Both the position numbers and the translations under genes were made by a program. The notes under the pieces were generated by a model that saw only the letters and a program-made list of their open reading frames with translations, was not told the DNA's origin and ran no database searches. Shown piece by piece: positions 39,001 through 45,200 of a DNA stretch of 64,000 nucleotides (the stretch's first letter is position 1; every line of letters starts with the position of its first letter). The stretch covers positions 3,977,317 through 4,041,316 of the forward strand of contig OX393572.1 in assembly GCA_947652115.1 (NCBI GenBank). The letters are read 5' to 3'. This stretch comes from Blastomussa wellsi. Lineage: Eukaryota > Cnidaria > Anthozoa > Scleractinia > Plerogyridae.

Positions 39001-40301
39001 CTTTTCTATCTGGAGTAAGTTCACTCCCGTCTCCCCCGGGGATTCGAAGGGAATCCAGTACGGAAGAGTTGGGGACGCTATTGTCTTGCTCGTTTGCAGT
39101 TTTGATGTATTTATTGATTTATTTGACTTATTAAAAGTCATTGCTTACGTGGTACCCAGATTACCTTTCGGAATTGTCGTGTGAACTTTTTCGGAAGACC
39201 TTTCTCAACATTGACCGGGACCAGGTTGCACACATACTTATTTTTATAGTCATTCTACACTTTTTATAGTCATTTTCTCCACGCAGAAAATATGTTATTC
39301 CAAACCCGGGAAGATTCAACTCAGGGTAGACTCAATTACCAGAATTGACATTTTTGTAAGTCGGCCAGAAACTGAATCTCTTAAGCTATTGAGGCAAATA
39401 TTGTAAACAAGGATTTCCCCGAAAGGTTTTTGATAACTCCCTCCCACGGGGCTAACTAAAGTTCTTCTCTAACCAGCCACCAAGCACGAGAAACTCCTTC
39501 AGAAACGTTATGCAGAATTCCTGAAGTACCCCGCCGTTACCACGACGATTACGCTGCCTGTTTTGCTCCCTACTGCGCATGGTCAATCCAAAAGTGAGCT
39601 GACCTTTTCAGTCTCAGATGGAATGAAATGGAAGGTAAAATCTGAACACGTTGTGCGTAGATAGATTTATTTGCGTTCGATCTTTCAATACTCTTCAGTA
39701 TGATGCCAGTCTATGACATCGTGGTTAGCCGGAAGACATTCGAGTTTCCGACTTACTTCATCCAATCCAAAACTAGAGGTGAACCTGACTCGCAAGTACT
39801 CCGAAAGTAATCCGTGAGCAAACATGTCAGACTGCTTAACTTTAGGGACCAACATCGCGGGCTCAGTCCCGTGTCGAAAGGCTGATGTCGTCATAGACTG
39901 GTACTTTTTCTCCCGACGTGGAAGAGGAGCCGTTCCTCGAAGGAGAAACAAGGGATTTGCCCCCATAGCCTGGGGCAAGTGATGTGATATGTTAGCGATA
40001 TAATATTTTTTCGAGCGTTATCCCTTCTTCGGAGATAAATGCGCGAAACGTTAGCTTTTCCAAATTCGCTACGGCGGCATAGTTACCTTTTTTTCAGCTT
40101 TTAGTTGATAATCAGCCAAGCAAAACGGAGTTTTTCGAGGTACTTCTTTACTAGGTACTTCTTATTTTGCAGGAAACTAAGGACCTTGAAACAGTCAGTG
40201 TCGCGTCGAGTGCAGCTGGTAGTGCTCGGGGCAGGCCCACGGAGAATGGTGCCATAATGGACCTGCCCAATCAACAAACACAAGTAGAAGTAAACACGTG
40301 A
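9059..40301 (+). CDS. RGS22: Regulator of G-protein signalling 22-like protein, 27 exons
   Basis: Predicted 1179 aa, near the usual length of vertebrate RGS22. Exons: 9059-9065, 10617-10705, 11823-11998, 13590-13924, 14848-14997, 15352-15569, 16519-16667, 16886-16931, 17174-17313, 17884-18087, 18832-18906, 19430-19575, 20383-20486, 21850-21920, 22063-22164, 22832-22967, 24043-24224, 25971-26120, 27314-27340, 27454-27580, 28358-28486, 28641-28829, 30638-30661, 31439-31510, 38756-38960, 39477-39634, 40173-40301. All junctions are GT-AG and all phases agree. The N-terminus (LAYDDIFVEYFNAFLALP; WVKRERLPLLLK) matches the RGS22 family. RGS folds: about 326-440 (MELFKKFLEDTSGKHLFNFW), 505-640 (LLFWLDVTDF), 777-880 (FKQYVQNMEGRQSLNQLLMY), and a divergent one about 930-1060. 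A Lys/Glu-rich linker lies near 717-776. RGS domains bind G-alpha; mammalian RGS22 is testis-enriched. The 7-base first coding exon is the least certain part. Confidence 0.88.
9953..10244. mobile_element. MITE rich in CAACATTTGTTGAAC motifs (RGS22 intron 1)
   Basis: The left end AGCCAATGAAACACGGTTCAA and the right end, on the other strand, AGCCAATGATACATGGTTCAA form terminal inverted repeats. The interior repeats short self-complementary GTTCAACA/TGTTGAAC units. No coding capacity. Confidence 0.75.
11130..11480. repeat. Dispersed repeat, copy B (uninterrupted), RGS22 intron 2
   Basis: Opposite-strand counterpart of the interrupted copy at 5895-6900. It runs from a G-rich edge through CCTGTTTAGGACAAAGGAG, GCCTGAAAATGATCT and GGCTAAATAAATAC to AGTCTTGAAGCCATACCCT. 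It shows what the site looked like before the SINE and MITE entered copy A. Confidence 0.6.
12266..12480. mobile_element. MITE with about 38-bp terminal inverted repeats (RGS22 intron 3)
   Basis: The left arm begins GGTGGACAAAACACTGACCC and continues through CCAGTCCATGGACTAC. The right arm is its exact reverse complement over most of its length. The interior has further TGGACTACCC units in both orientations. It lacks any reading frame of its own. Confidence 0.85.
13991..14161 (-). mobile_element. SINE fragment (GGATGGGATGC family)
   Basis: Contains TGTAGCATGAAGCGGCTAAG, TGGATGGGATGCAAGTCCAT and a GTGAGAGTCAAG segment, all shared with other copies in the window. It is broken by a C-run and a CA run at 14017-14053, and the tRNA-like head is missing. 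Confidence 0.55.
14162..14316. mobile_element. MITE of the GGCGGATCCAGG family
   Basis: The left end GGGCGGATCTAGGGGGAGGG and the right end ATCCTGGATCCGCCCCC are inverted. The interior contains CTTTCTAATATAATTAGTG, which matches the complement of the interior of the copy at 28031-28160. Confidence 0.6.
15601..15876. mobile_element. Fold-back element, CATTCTCGTCCC family (RGS22 intron 6)
   Basis: Begins CATTCTCGTCCCATAGCCC and contains CGAGAAACGAAGGG, then CATGTCCCCAGATCCCTTCG near the right end. It is related by ends and layout to the near-perfect palindrome at 21483-21773. Confidence 0.55.
16009..16109 (+). repeat. Direct repeat, copy 1 (partner at 46972-47076)
   Basis: About 100 bp beginning AATTACAAGCATTTTAGGC and ending GGTCTGTCGCCTTTAAATTA. 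It recurs nearly unchanged at 46972-47076 in a different gene's intron. No inverted termini seen. Confidence 0.75.
16155..16350. repeat. GTCGGTCAGTCC-type tandem repeat (RGS22 intron 6)
   Basis: Degenerate tetranucleotide array built on GTCG, GTCA and GTCC. Frames across it are an effect of the repeat. Confidence 0.8.
16701..16793. mobile_element. Short palindromic element (RGS22 intron 7)
   Basis: The arms CCAGGGGCTGTTAGTCGGGG and CGACACGAAG are mirrored by CTTCGTGTCGCCCCGACTGG and CCCTGG on the right, giving a hairpin of about 93 bp. Confidence 0.7.
17638..17795. repeat. TTCG tetranucleotide microsatellite (RGS22 intron 9)
   Basis: A run of TTCG units with GCTC and TCCG variants. It stays open in several frames on both strands (Arg-Ser/Phe-Val and Glu-Arg-Thr-Asn patterns), which explains the shadow open frames there. 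Confidence 0.9.
19201..19378. mobile_element. MITE with TTTTAA target duplication (RGS22 intron 11)
   Basis: The ends GCATTAGCGTACGGGC and GCCCGTACGCCTATGC form inverted repeats with a single interior difference. TTTTAA is present on both sides (19195-19200 and 19379-19384), fitting a target-site duplication. Confidence 0.7.
19772..20088. mobile_element. Fold-back element with GTTCACCACTAAATTTTCT ends
   Basis: AAAGTTCACCACTAAATTTTC on the left and GAAAATTTAGTGGTGAAC on the right are inverted. The interior contains CGTCCG-type repeats. It lies in RGS22 intron 12, next to another palindrome. Confidence 0.6.
20095..20244. mobile_element. Palindromic element with ACAATAGAGTGTTT ends
   Basis: ACAATAGAGTGTTTGTCTCG and GGAACTATCGG are mirrored at the right by CCGATAGTTCC and CAGAAACACTCTATTGT. 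Confidence 0.7.
20949..21234 (+). mobile_element. Composite fold-back MITE, copy 1 (RGS22 intron 13)
   Basis: The left part is a palindrome: TTGGATATGAAGTGATAAAA and AACCAACGAGCGC against the complementary TTGGTTATAATAACTTCATA. The right part has a second hairpin around ACTCCGACTATTGGCTCATA. An inverted copy of the same composite lies at 36336-36658, in intron 24 of the same gene. Confidence 0.75.
21375..21473. mobile_element. Fold-back element (CCAACCTAG...CAGGTTGG)
   Basis: CCAACCTAGTTTCCAGGG and TCATCTTCCC at the left are mirrored by GGGAAGATGAGAGACCCTGG and ACCAGGTTGG at the right. A second member of the family is at 44397-44469. Confidence 0.7.
21483..21773. mobile_element. 291-bp near-perfect palindrome with TAATCC target duplication
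   Basis: Arms of about 135 bp. CCATTCTCGTCCCCAGAGCC at the left is mirrored by GGCTCTGGGGACAAGAATGG at the right, and pairing continues through AAAACGGCTGATGTGATTGG near the centre. TAATCC flanks both sides (21477-21482 and 21774-21779). It lies in RGS22 intron 13, just before exon 14. Confidence 0.85.
22986..23619. mobile_element. Non-autonomous DNA transposon with TCGAACTCAAT subterminal repeats
   Basis: The ends CCCGGCACAGTAAATCGAAC and, on the other strand, CCCGGCATAGTAAATCGAAC are 20-bp inverted repeats with one mismatch. Clusters of TCGAACTCAAT and its complement sit inside both ends. Subterminal repeats like these are typical transposase binding arrays. No transposase frame is seen. 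It lies in RGS22 intron 16. Confidence 0.75.
24388..24490 (+). repeat. Dispersed repeat (CTCCGACGAAGGGCTAACGC), copy 1
   Basis: About 100 bp running from CGACGAAGGGCTAACGCTCG through TCTCTTTACGGTGGCCAATT. The same sequence occurs inverted at 57138-57229, and a decayed version occurs near 40005-40085. Confidence 0.75.
24519..25203. mobile_element. Long imperfect inverted repeat of about 685 bp (RGS22 intron 17)
   Basis: Arms of about 330 bp each. Matched pairs from the outside inward are GTGGCTTACTACAGTTT, TGTTCAGAAATGTTT, TTACTATTTGTTGCA, AAGGGACTGGG, TCTCAAAATCTACC, GACCCCACCTCAAAATTT and AATCTGTAAGACAGATTTT, each with its complement in reverse order. No coding frame. It is among the largest fold-back structures in the window. 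Confidence 0.8.
25230..25345 (+). mobile_element. MITE copy, CCTCGTCCCCAGGCG family
   Basis: CCTCGTCCCCAGGCGTCGCT, GGTCATACTAGG and CCTTGACCAACCGGC match, inverted, the element at 45609-45737. It sits inside a unit of the CAGCATAATAAACAGTACCA repeat, so it inserted later. Confidence 0.65.
25350..25525 (+). repeat. Diverged tandem repeats with CAGCATAATAAACAGTACCA
   Basis: Two adjacent units contain ACTTAAAAGTTAGAACCACC and TACAGCATAATAAACAGTAC. Further units or fragments are at 24312-24384 and 25885-25940, on both sides of other insertions. They lie in RGS22 intron 17. Confidence 0.65.
25780..25880. mobile_element. Palindromic element (AACCGAGC...GCTCGGTT)
   Basis: TTTTAACCGAGC and GGTCTGTATGGGAGA are mirrored by TCTCCCATACAGACC and GCTCGGTTAATAAGA. 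Similar in layout to the element at 30252-30378. Confidence 0.65.
26712..26952 (-). mobile_element. tRNA-derived SINE (GGATGGGATGC family), near full length
   Basis: Read on the minus strand, the head GGCGCGGTGGCCAATCGGTT and AGCACGCTGGACTCCGG is tRNA-like. The body contains the complement of CTGGATGGGATGCTAGTCCA, and the tail is the complement of GGAGCTTATCCCGGTTTCTG. Other members in the window are at 13991-14161, 55435-55870, 58653-58875 and 59843-60300. It lies in RGS22 intron 18. Confidence 0.7.
28031..28160. mobile_element. MITE of the GGCGGATCCAGG family, inverted relative to 14162-14316
   Basis: GGGGCGGATCCAGGATTTTC at the left and CCCCCTAGATCCGCCCCTGG at the right are inverted repeats. 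It lies in RGS22 intron 20. Confidence 0.7.
28978..29187 (+). repeat. 21-bp minisatellite, about 10 units, open as a heptapeptide repeat
   Basis: Consensus unit AACTCGGGTAATCACGAATTG. Because 21 is a multiple of three, one frame stays open and reads NSGNHEL over and over, with substitutions (Val, Tyr, Asp, Arg, Lys). It lies in RGS22 intron 22 and has no splice signals tying it to the gene. See finding. Confidence 0.85.
29466..29566. mobile_element. Palindromic element (CCGAGATC...GATCTCGG)
   Basis: CGGATCATGGTGCATCAAAG and GCCGGCGAAT are mirrored by ATTCGCCGG and CTTTGATGCACCATGATC. RGS22 intron 22. Confidence 0.7.
29693..29862. mobile_element. MITE with GCCTGATTACATGAGCC ends
   Basis: GCCTGATTACATGAGCCGGG at the left and GGCTGGCTCATGTAATCAGGC at the right form inverted repeats. 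ACCGGGCTGGCCCAGTT occurs inside as an extra half-copy. RGS22 intron 22. Confidence 0.75.
30252..30378. mobile_element. Palindromic element (CTTACTAACC...GGTTAGTAAG)
   Basis: CTTACTAACCTAGC and CCGTACTGGGGA are mirrored by TCCCCAGTACGG and GCTCGGTTAGTAAG. RGS22 intron 22. Confidence 0.7.
30857..30995. mobile_element. Palindromic element (RGS22 intron 23)
   Basis: TATAGGATATTACATGGCCG and CGGAGATA are mirrored by TATCTCCGCACGGCCGTGCA and ATATCCTGTATA. An inner pair is AATTTCTCTTC against GAAGAGAAATC. Confidence 0.7.
31047..31143. mobile_element. 97-bp near-perfect hairpin (RGS22 intron 23)
   Basis: TAGCCTCCTACGCAGGCGTT and ATTAGGGGATT are mirrored by AATCCCCTAATAACGCCTGC and GTTAGGAGGCTA. It ends about 300 bp before exon 24. 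Confidence 0.8.
32569..33579 (-). CDS. LicD/fukutin-family type II membrane protein, intronless, nested in RGS22 intron 24
   Basis: 336 aa in a single frame on the strand opposite to RGS22. A single membrane segment at about 61-80 (IFITAVLVLCIWVFAMKILL) gives a signal-anchor topology with the catalytic side in the Golgi or ER lumen. The LicD core is clear: WLYRGTLLGAARHNGHVP (151-168), then DTDVDICIP (170-178), where the aspartates are the likely metal and nucleotide ligands, and LQLDMFVV (238-245). A CxxCxxC cluster (C227, C230, C233) is possibly disulfide or zinc related. LicD relatives transfer phosphocholine or, in the fukutin/FKRP group, ribitol phosphate to glycans. The substrate here cannot be told. 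M44 is an alternative start giving a shorter cytosolic tail. Absence of introns suggests retroposition or a long-standing intronless family member. Confidence 0.9.
   Translation of the reverse strand: MKIHRSAIITCNGADDLEFGLMWRMRRQNAPLFHRSLRAYAKTMSIVCRRPGFRSLHRNRIFITAVLVLCIWVFAMKILLMDPKKVLVQEMDFHPIPYSAIAQCDRAENGDINCPDIRLKGPTLLRRSQLVLTRLIRIFDLIAKKYDIRYWLYRGTLLGAARHNGHVPFDTDVDICIPKADFEKFIKYGVNELPGDIFFQTEQTDIYYRVPFQSGMLGKLRDTKSCYNCVGCKHKDGLQLDMFVVENNSDGNFVELYSNSNWFMRFIYGSIERKPSEIFPLTELNFDGFLLPAPRQWKEVLTALYGDFMVVPYEEPPGHIITDALRSCEEIKKTMS
35405..35765 (+). repeat. Diverged tandem duplication (RGS22 intron 24)
   Basis: GGTGTCTTTATTTT, the TTTGTATTTGTAA/TTCGTATTTGTGA pair and GCAAATTCAACGC(A)TTGTCTGT/GCAAATTCAATGCGCTGTCTGT recur in the same order about 200 bp apart. 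This indicates an old duplication of a unit of about 200 bp. Confidence 0.6.
36336..36658 (-). mobile_element. Composite fold-back MITE, copy 2 (inverted relative to 20949-21234)
   Basis: Shares TTTTAGTATATTCTCAGCTC, GCATTTCTAGCTTTTTGATT, TTGGATATGAAGTGATTATA and GCGGGCTCATGGAATAATTG with copy 1 in reverse orientation. It is longer in the middle (about 36440-36520). RGS22 intron 24. Confidence 0.75.
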
Positions 40302-40489
40302 CAGGAAGCGCCATGTGAAAGGGCTCTCTTGAAGAGAGGGCTACCGATATGAGATTAGCCCTCAAATTCATAACCGAAAACATCAGCTCTAGGTTTGAAA
40401 CTTTAATCTCGTACTCGTATCCTGATCAAAATCCCCGTCGAGCATTTTAGCTAAGCTTTGACAAAACCTGCAGGTAAAAACACCTTGTA

Positions 40490-40495
40490 AATAAA
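40490..40495 (+). terminator. Candidate polyadenylation signal of RGS22
   Basis: AATAAA about 190 bp after the stop codon. Later AATAAA hexamers at 40837-40842 and 40864-40869 lie beyond a MITE and are alternatives. Confidence 0.45.
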
Positions 40496-40593
40496 AACCA
40501 AACAAACTTCTGTGAAATTTCAGCTTAGTAAATACTTTGGAAGAAATTATTTTTATATTACTACACTTGTAAAGTTAAGCTGTATTTTACCAT

Positions 40594-40751
40594 GGGCGTA
40601 GCCAGGATTTTTCAAGGGGGGGGGGGGGGGTTCACCCATTGTGCTCACCAGTTTGTCATGTCAACCTCCACATTGTGTTTCACTTATTTACTTAAAAAAT
40701 AACTCAAAAAGGGGGGGTCACGGCCACCCCAGGATCCCCCTGGCTACGCTC
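40594..40751. mobile_element. MITE with GGGCGTAGCCAGGAT ends
   Basis: GGGCGTAGCCAGGATTTTTC followed by a G-run at the left, and AGGATCCCCCTGGCTACGCTC at the right. The termini are inverted repeats. Confidence 0.7.
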
Positions 40752-41093
40752 TTGTGTTTCAGAAGTCTTTGTGTTTCATAAGTCGCAGGAATATTTATTT
40801 TGTACATTATTGTATTTTTTACAGAGTATAGAATGTAATAAATAATTTTTTTTAATTTAAAGCAATAAAAACGATTGTTTTCTGAGTCTGCTTTTGTCGG
40901 TATCGATATATTTCATATCCTGAAATTAAGGTACCTGAAAGAACCTGTACCCTGGGACGGGGGAGGTGGTGGTGGTGGTGGAGGGAGGAGGGATTAAGGT
41001 TTTGTCCTCATTATCCCTCTCCCAGAGATGCATGTAAAAGGTCTATTAATCCCTTCCCGGCGGCGGGGGAAAATGCAAAACCAGGCGGTTATG

Positions 41094-41325
41094 CTTCGAG
41101 ACTCAAACCAGCGCTTTACATTGAAACTGCCGCAAAAAGAAGCAATGAAACGAAACCTCTTGAAAAATTGCCATCGAATTAACATCTACTGTCCTTTCAG
41201 TGAAACTATTACACAAAGTTTTCAAAGAATGTGGATGCGGATTTGAACAAAAATAGTGGCGGATTGACGGATTATGACAAACAATAGCACGGATTGGCGG
41301 ATTCGCGTACCCCTATTCAACCCCC
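41094..41325 (+). repeat. CGGATTGACGGATT repeat, copy 1
   Basis: About 230 bp matching 45322-45556 in the same orientation: CGCTTTACATT, AACTGCC-CAAAAAGAAGCAA, AAATTGCCATC, GAATGTGGATG, CGGATTGACGGATT and CCCCTATTCA. The 45 kb copy shows the element's inverted end; this copy keeps only the right end. Confidence 0.7.
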
Positions 41326-42207
41326 CCTTTCACAGAAACTTGAAATTGAAAAAATAGAAGTCAGATATGACACAAAAGAGGTTCTGACTGATTATGCTCA
41401 GTGGTGAAATTATTTTTTCCGTTTTCTTCTCGAGGAGAAAACTTGCACATAAAACCACGTTTGTAAAGCGGACACCGCTATGTCCGTCATCTTGGAAAGA
41501 CCATGAACAAAGCGTCACAATTGTAATCGATTTGCGTCATATGACGTCATCGGAATAGATCTATGCCGGACGTCAGCCATTAGTTTAACTTCTAGTAATT
41601 GTGTTTCGCCAAGAAAAAACGAGGGGCTAGCTTTTAAACTAAACTCTATTGAATTTTAATTGTCCTTTTTTCAAGAGATGCCCCCAAGTTTTCATTCAAA
41701 AGTACAATAAACCAAGGCTTGCTATAATAGGCATTTAAGTATATAAATTATCAGAAACTAAGTCTCAAATTGTCCTCAGGTACTGTCTATTTAGGGTTTG
41801 GATTTCCGGGCTTTTATACAACTTGAAATAGTTCCAATTTTAAAAGCCCCCGCAAAAATCATGAAAATTTTTCTGTTTCAAGGTGGGAAAAGAAAACTCC
41901 GGAAATACAAGCATTTGATTTAACTGGGTCCTAAAAGGAAAGTTGACACAATGTTTACCTACCAAGCCACTGTGCGGAATTAGGGAACCAAGATTATTGC
42001 CGGAGCCATCAATCATTAATCCTAAAACACATTTCGCATTGAGCTAGTTCAAACAAACTTTGTTATTTGACCTTACAGATGCTAAAACGACCTGAATCAA
42101 ATGCTATTTGCACGTATCACAAATTACAGTTTATTGACACCGCACTCGAGACGCGCAACTCCGCAAATTGAAAAAGCGGAAAGGAATTCGAGTATGCCAT
42201 AGATGAT

Positions 42208-45200
42208 ATGAACGAGCAATTTGTACAAAATCGTTCGGACGCGATGCTCATTAACCTGAAGATTGACAAGACAGCTAAAGAGAAAAGCTGTGAAGTCACA
42301 GTGAGCAGAGAAAGCAGTTTCAGCAGTGTTGAGCTGGCCGCGTCGAATTCGGTTAGTCGCGAGAGCAGTTTTTCGAGCGCTGCAAGCAGCAGTGGAAGTG
42401 GTATTTTCGAGTTAGATTCCCCACGGCCGCCTTCTAGATCAAATTCGCGCAGGTCCAACGAAGATCCCAGCGAAAGGCAACTAATCTCGAGCGTCACCGA
42501 TCAGCAGTATCAAAGATTGCACAACGCACGGGCGAGATTTCGCAAAGCCAGGCAGGCACCTTCTAGTGGATCATCCTCCACAGAAGCGTTTCACACTCCA
42601 CCTGAAAACACACGACCTATGACGAAACTCAAGAGGCCTGAAGTCCACGGGCGAAGTGCTTCGGAGCCCGAAGTTTTGTCTACGATTGCGAATCAATCGA
42701 AGCTCTCCTCTAGCCCTGCCGGCTTGGTCATCTCAGCACCACCGGTAAAGAGTTTTATAGAATATCGTCTGCGTGCTCGTTCTTTCACTGGAGAGGAGGA
42801 CAGGGAAGGAGACAGAATCCTTCAAGATTTCTCTCGCTCACACTTGCAAGTCCCAGACAGTGGCAACGAAAGCATGATGCGATCTGTCCCTAAAAGCCGT
42901 CAAGGAGAGTTGCAAGGCAAAATAGACAAGGTATTTAACGCTTGCTCATGATATCTTCTCAGTTAAGTATTTAAAATTGTCTTCTATTTCAGTTGTGCGG
43001 AATTTAGAAAATTATATCCTGTACATTACTCTGGTATTACTGAATGATGCAAACAAATAATGTTTGTAAAACTACATTTCAGGCTACTTAGTTCAATCGG
43101 ATTGTTAAGTTATGGAATTTAATTTACACAGTTGCTCTCTTCTGTTTTTCTAGAGAGTCTGCATGGAGGTGTTGGATTCTCAGTTATCAGTAAATTTAGG
43201 CTATTTCTCAGCTATCAGTTAATTTTGACAAATCTCAGTTAACGTTCACTTCTCATTTGCTTTTGCTGTATTGAATGTTGGTGACGTTGTCCATCTCATT
43301 AACAATGAACAGTGTCGAGTAGGATCCGATGATTTTTGGTCATTTTCCAGTAACTCTGAACTTTTTTGGAGGTTCAATGCATGCTGTTGATCACCCAGGA
43401 AGAGCTCCAAGCCATCCTCCTTAGAACCTTTTTCTCTAGCAATTAACGGTGTCTCCTTGGCAAACGTTCATTGTGAAGGTTGCAGCTATATTGGTATTTT
43501 AATTGGTGTCAGTGCGCACGCGCACATCTAGTATAATTGCCGTAGGTCACATAACTCGCAATGAATAATGGGATACCTAGTCTCTCATATTGCCGATTTT
43601 TGAGAGAGACGACGACAGGTGAAACGCGATCCCCTAAAAACAACTGCGTGAAAGGCTGTGGGATACCCTGCTACCAGGCAATCAAGTCGAAGCCACTATG
43701 CTGTCAAGGGACCCTGAGTTATCAAAGACGAAGAGACTGCCAGTCTCAACTTCCGTTTAATACGTACGACACGAATAAAAGAACTTGCTTTGCCCAACCT
43801 TTGATTCGAATCAAAAGTGAGGCAAATTTAGATAACTATCTTTGACACGAATAGAATAGTCCTTTCTCAAAGTCATTAATAATTCATTACGTTAAAACAA
43901 AGGAAATCAGAACCGTAACCATGATTTGGAAATGTGATCTTAATTAGCATATATTTTTACAATTTTATTTCTTCGTTTTCTCCGTAGTTTTAGTTTCGAT
44001 TGAGATGATATATCAAAAACTAAAGACAGTGTTTCATGACATTTCCAACACCTCGAAGTTCGTCAAAAATACTCCGCTGCGCGTCGTATTTTCAACTCTC
44101 TTCTCGGTGTTTGGAAATGCGATGAAAAACTGTCTCTCGTGTTTGATATATTACTTGACATCTCCTTTGCTAGGGATTTGACTTGCGTCAAAGTTATCGC
44201 ACGTACCTGGCAGATTTGACTCGGGTCAGTCGCCTTTGCACAACACATACACATTTCATGCACTGTAGCTTTGACATACCTTTGATTAACGTCAAAGGCG
44301 TAGTATCTTTAGCCAACATCATGGACGGCCCTTGAGGGAATTGCCTGCTTTGACGGGCCGGTATGGAAAAGGTTTAGCAAAGACGGCTTTTTACCAACCT
44401 CGTTCCCAGGGTCTCTCATCTTCCCGCCCTCCCGGAGAGGAAAGAAGAGAGACCCTGGGAACAAGGTTGGGCCTTCACCACATTTGGCCAAGGTTAAAGG
44501 TATGTCACAAAGCCACACTACGTGTGCATGATATACACGGACACCAAATTGGGTATACAGAGACGGGTGTCGACATTATGGAGGTGTCCGGACTAAGGTG
44601 GAGGTTAATATGTGAATTTCCGGGACGCTTACCGTAGAAACCGGAGATTCTGGTAGGAAAATTAGATGGTTCACATCATTCAGTTTTGAATATTTTGCAA
44701 ATCATGGGCTACTGGTTAGGGTAATAGGCCAGTTGTATTCCTTTCAATCTTCTCGGTGAATTTGGATAAGTTTTAAGCTTTTTCCTAAAGCCGGCAACTG
44801 GGGATCAGTTTAAGCTTAGCTCCCACTAGCGACATAAAGATCATAATCTCGAACATACCGATTTTTAGTGCGGCGTTTCCACTAGAGCATAAGAAGCTTA
44901 TGTTTATGTCTCTGTTTATGATTATGATTATTATTGTGTCGCTAGTAGGAACTAAGCTAAATATTTTCGCGTGAAATTTCTACACGGATGATAAACCCTT
45001 ATGCATGGTTTCACTGAGATGGAATGAAATGTCCATAAAGCTTAGTTCCACTAGCGACATAAGTACCATAATCATAAACATAAACATAAGCTTGTTATGT
45101 TCTAGTGGGAACAGCCGCATTAAAAACTTAACGAGGGAGGTGAATAGGTTTGCGGATCAACGGATTTAGCCTTAAAAAGCACACGGATTGCGGATTTCAG

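Larger units (their letters stand above)
40302..42207. other. Intergenic region between RGS22 and the coiled-coil gene
   Basis: Contains the RGS22 3' UTR with candidate polyadenylation signals, a MITE (40594-40751), and a repeat with CGGATTGACGGATT (41094-41325). The rest is AT-rich with no supported gene. Confidence 0.55.

Noticed and set aside
42117..42497. 126-aa minus-strand open frame
   Set aside because: Shadow of the Ser-rich first exon of the coiled-coil gene on the plus strand.
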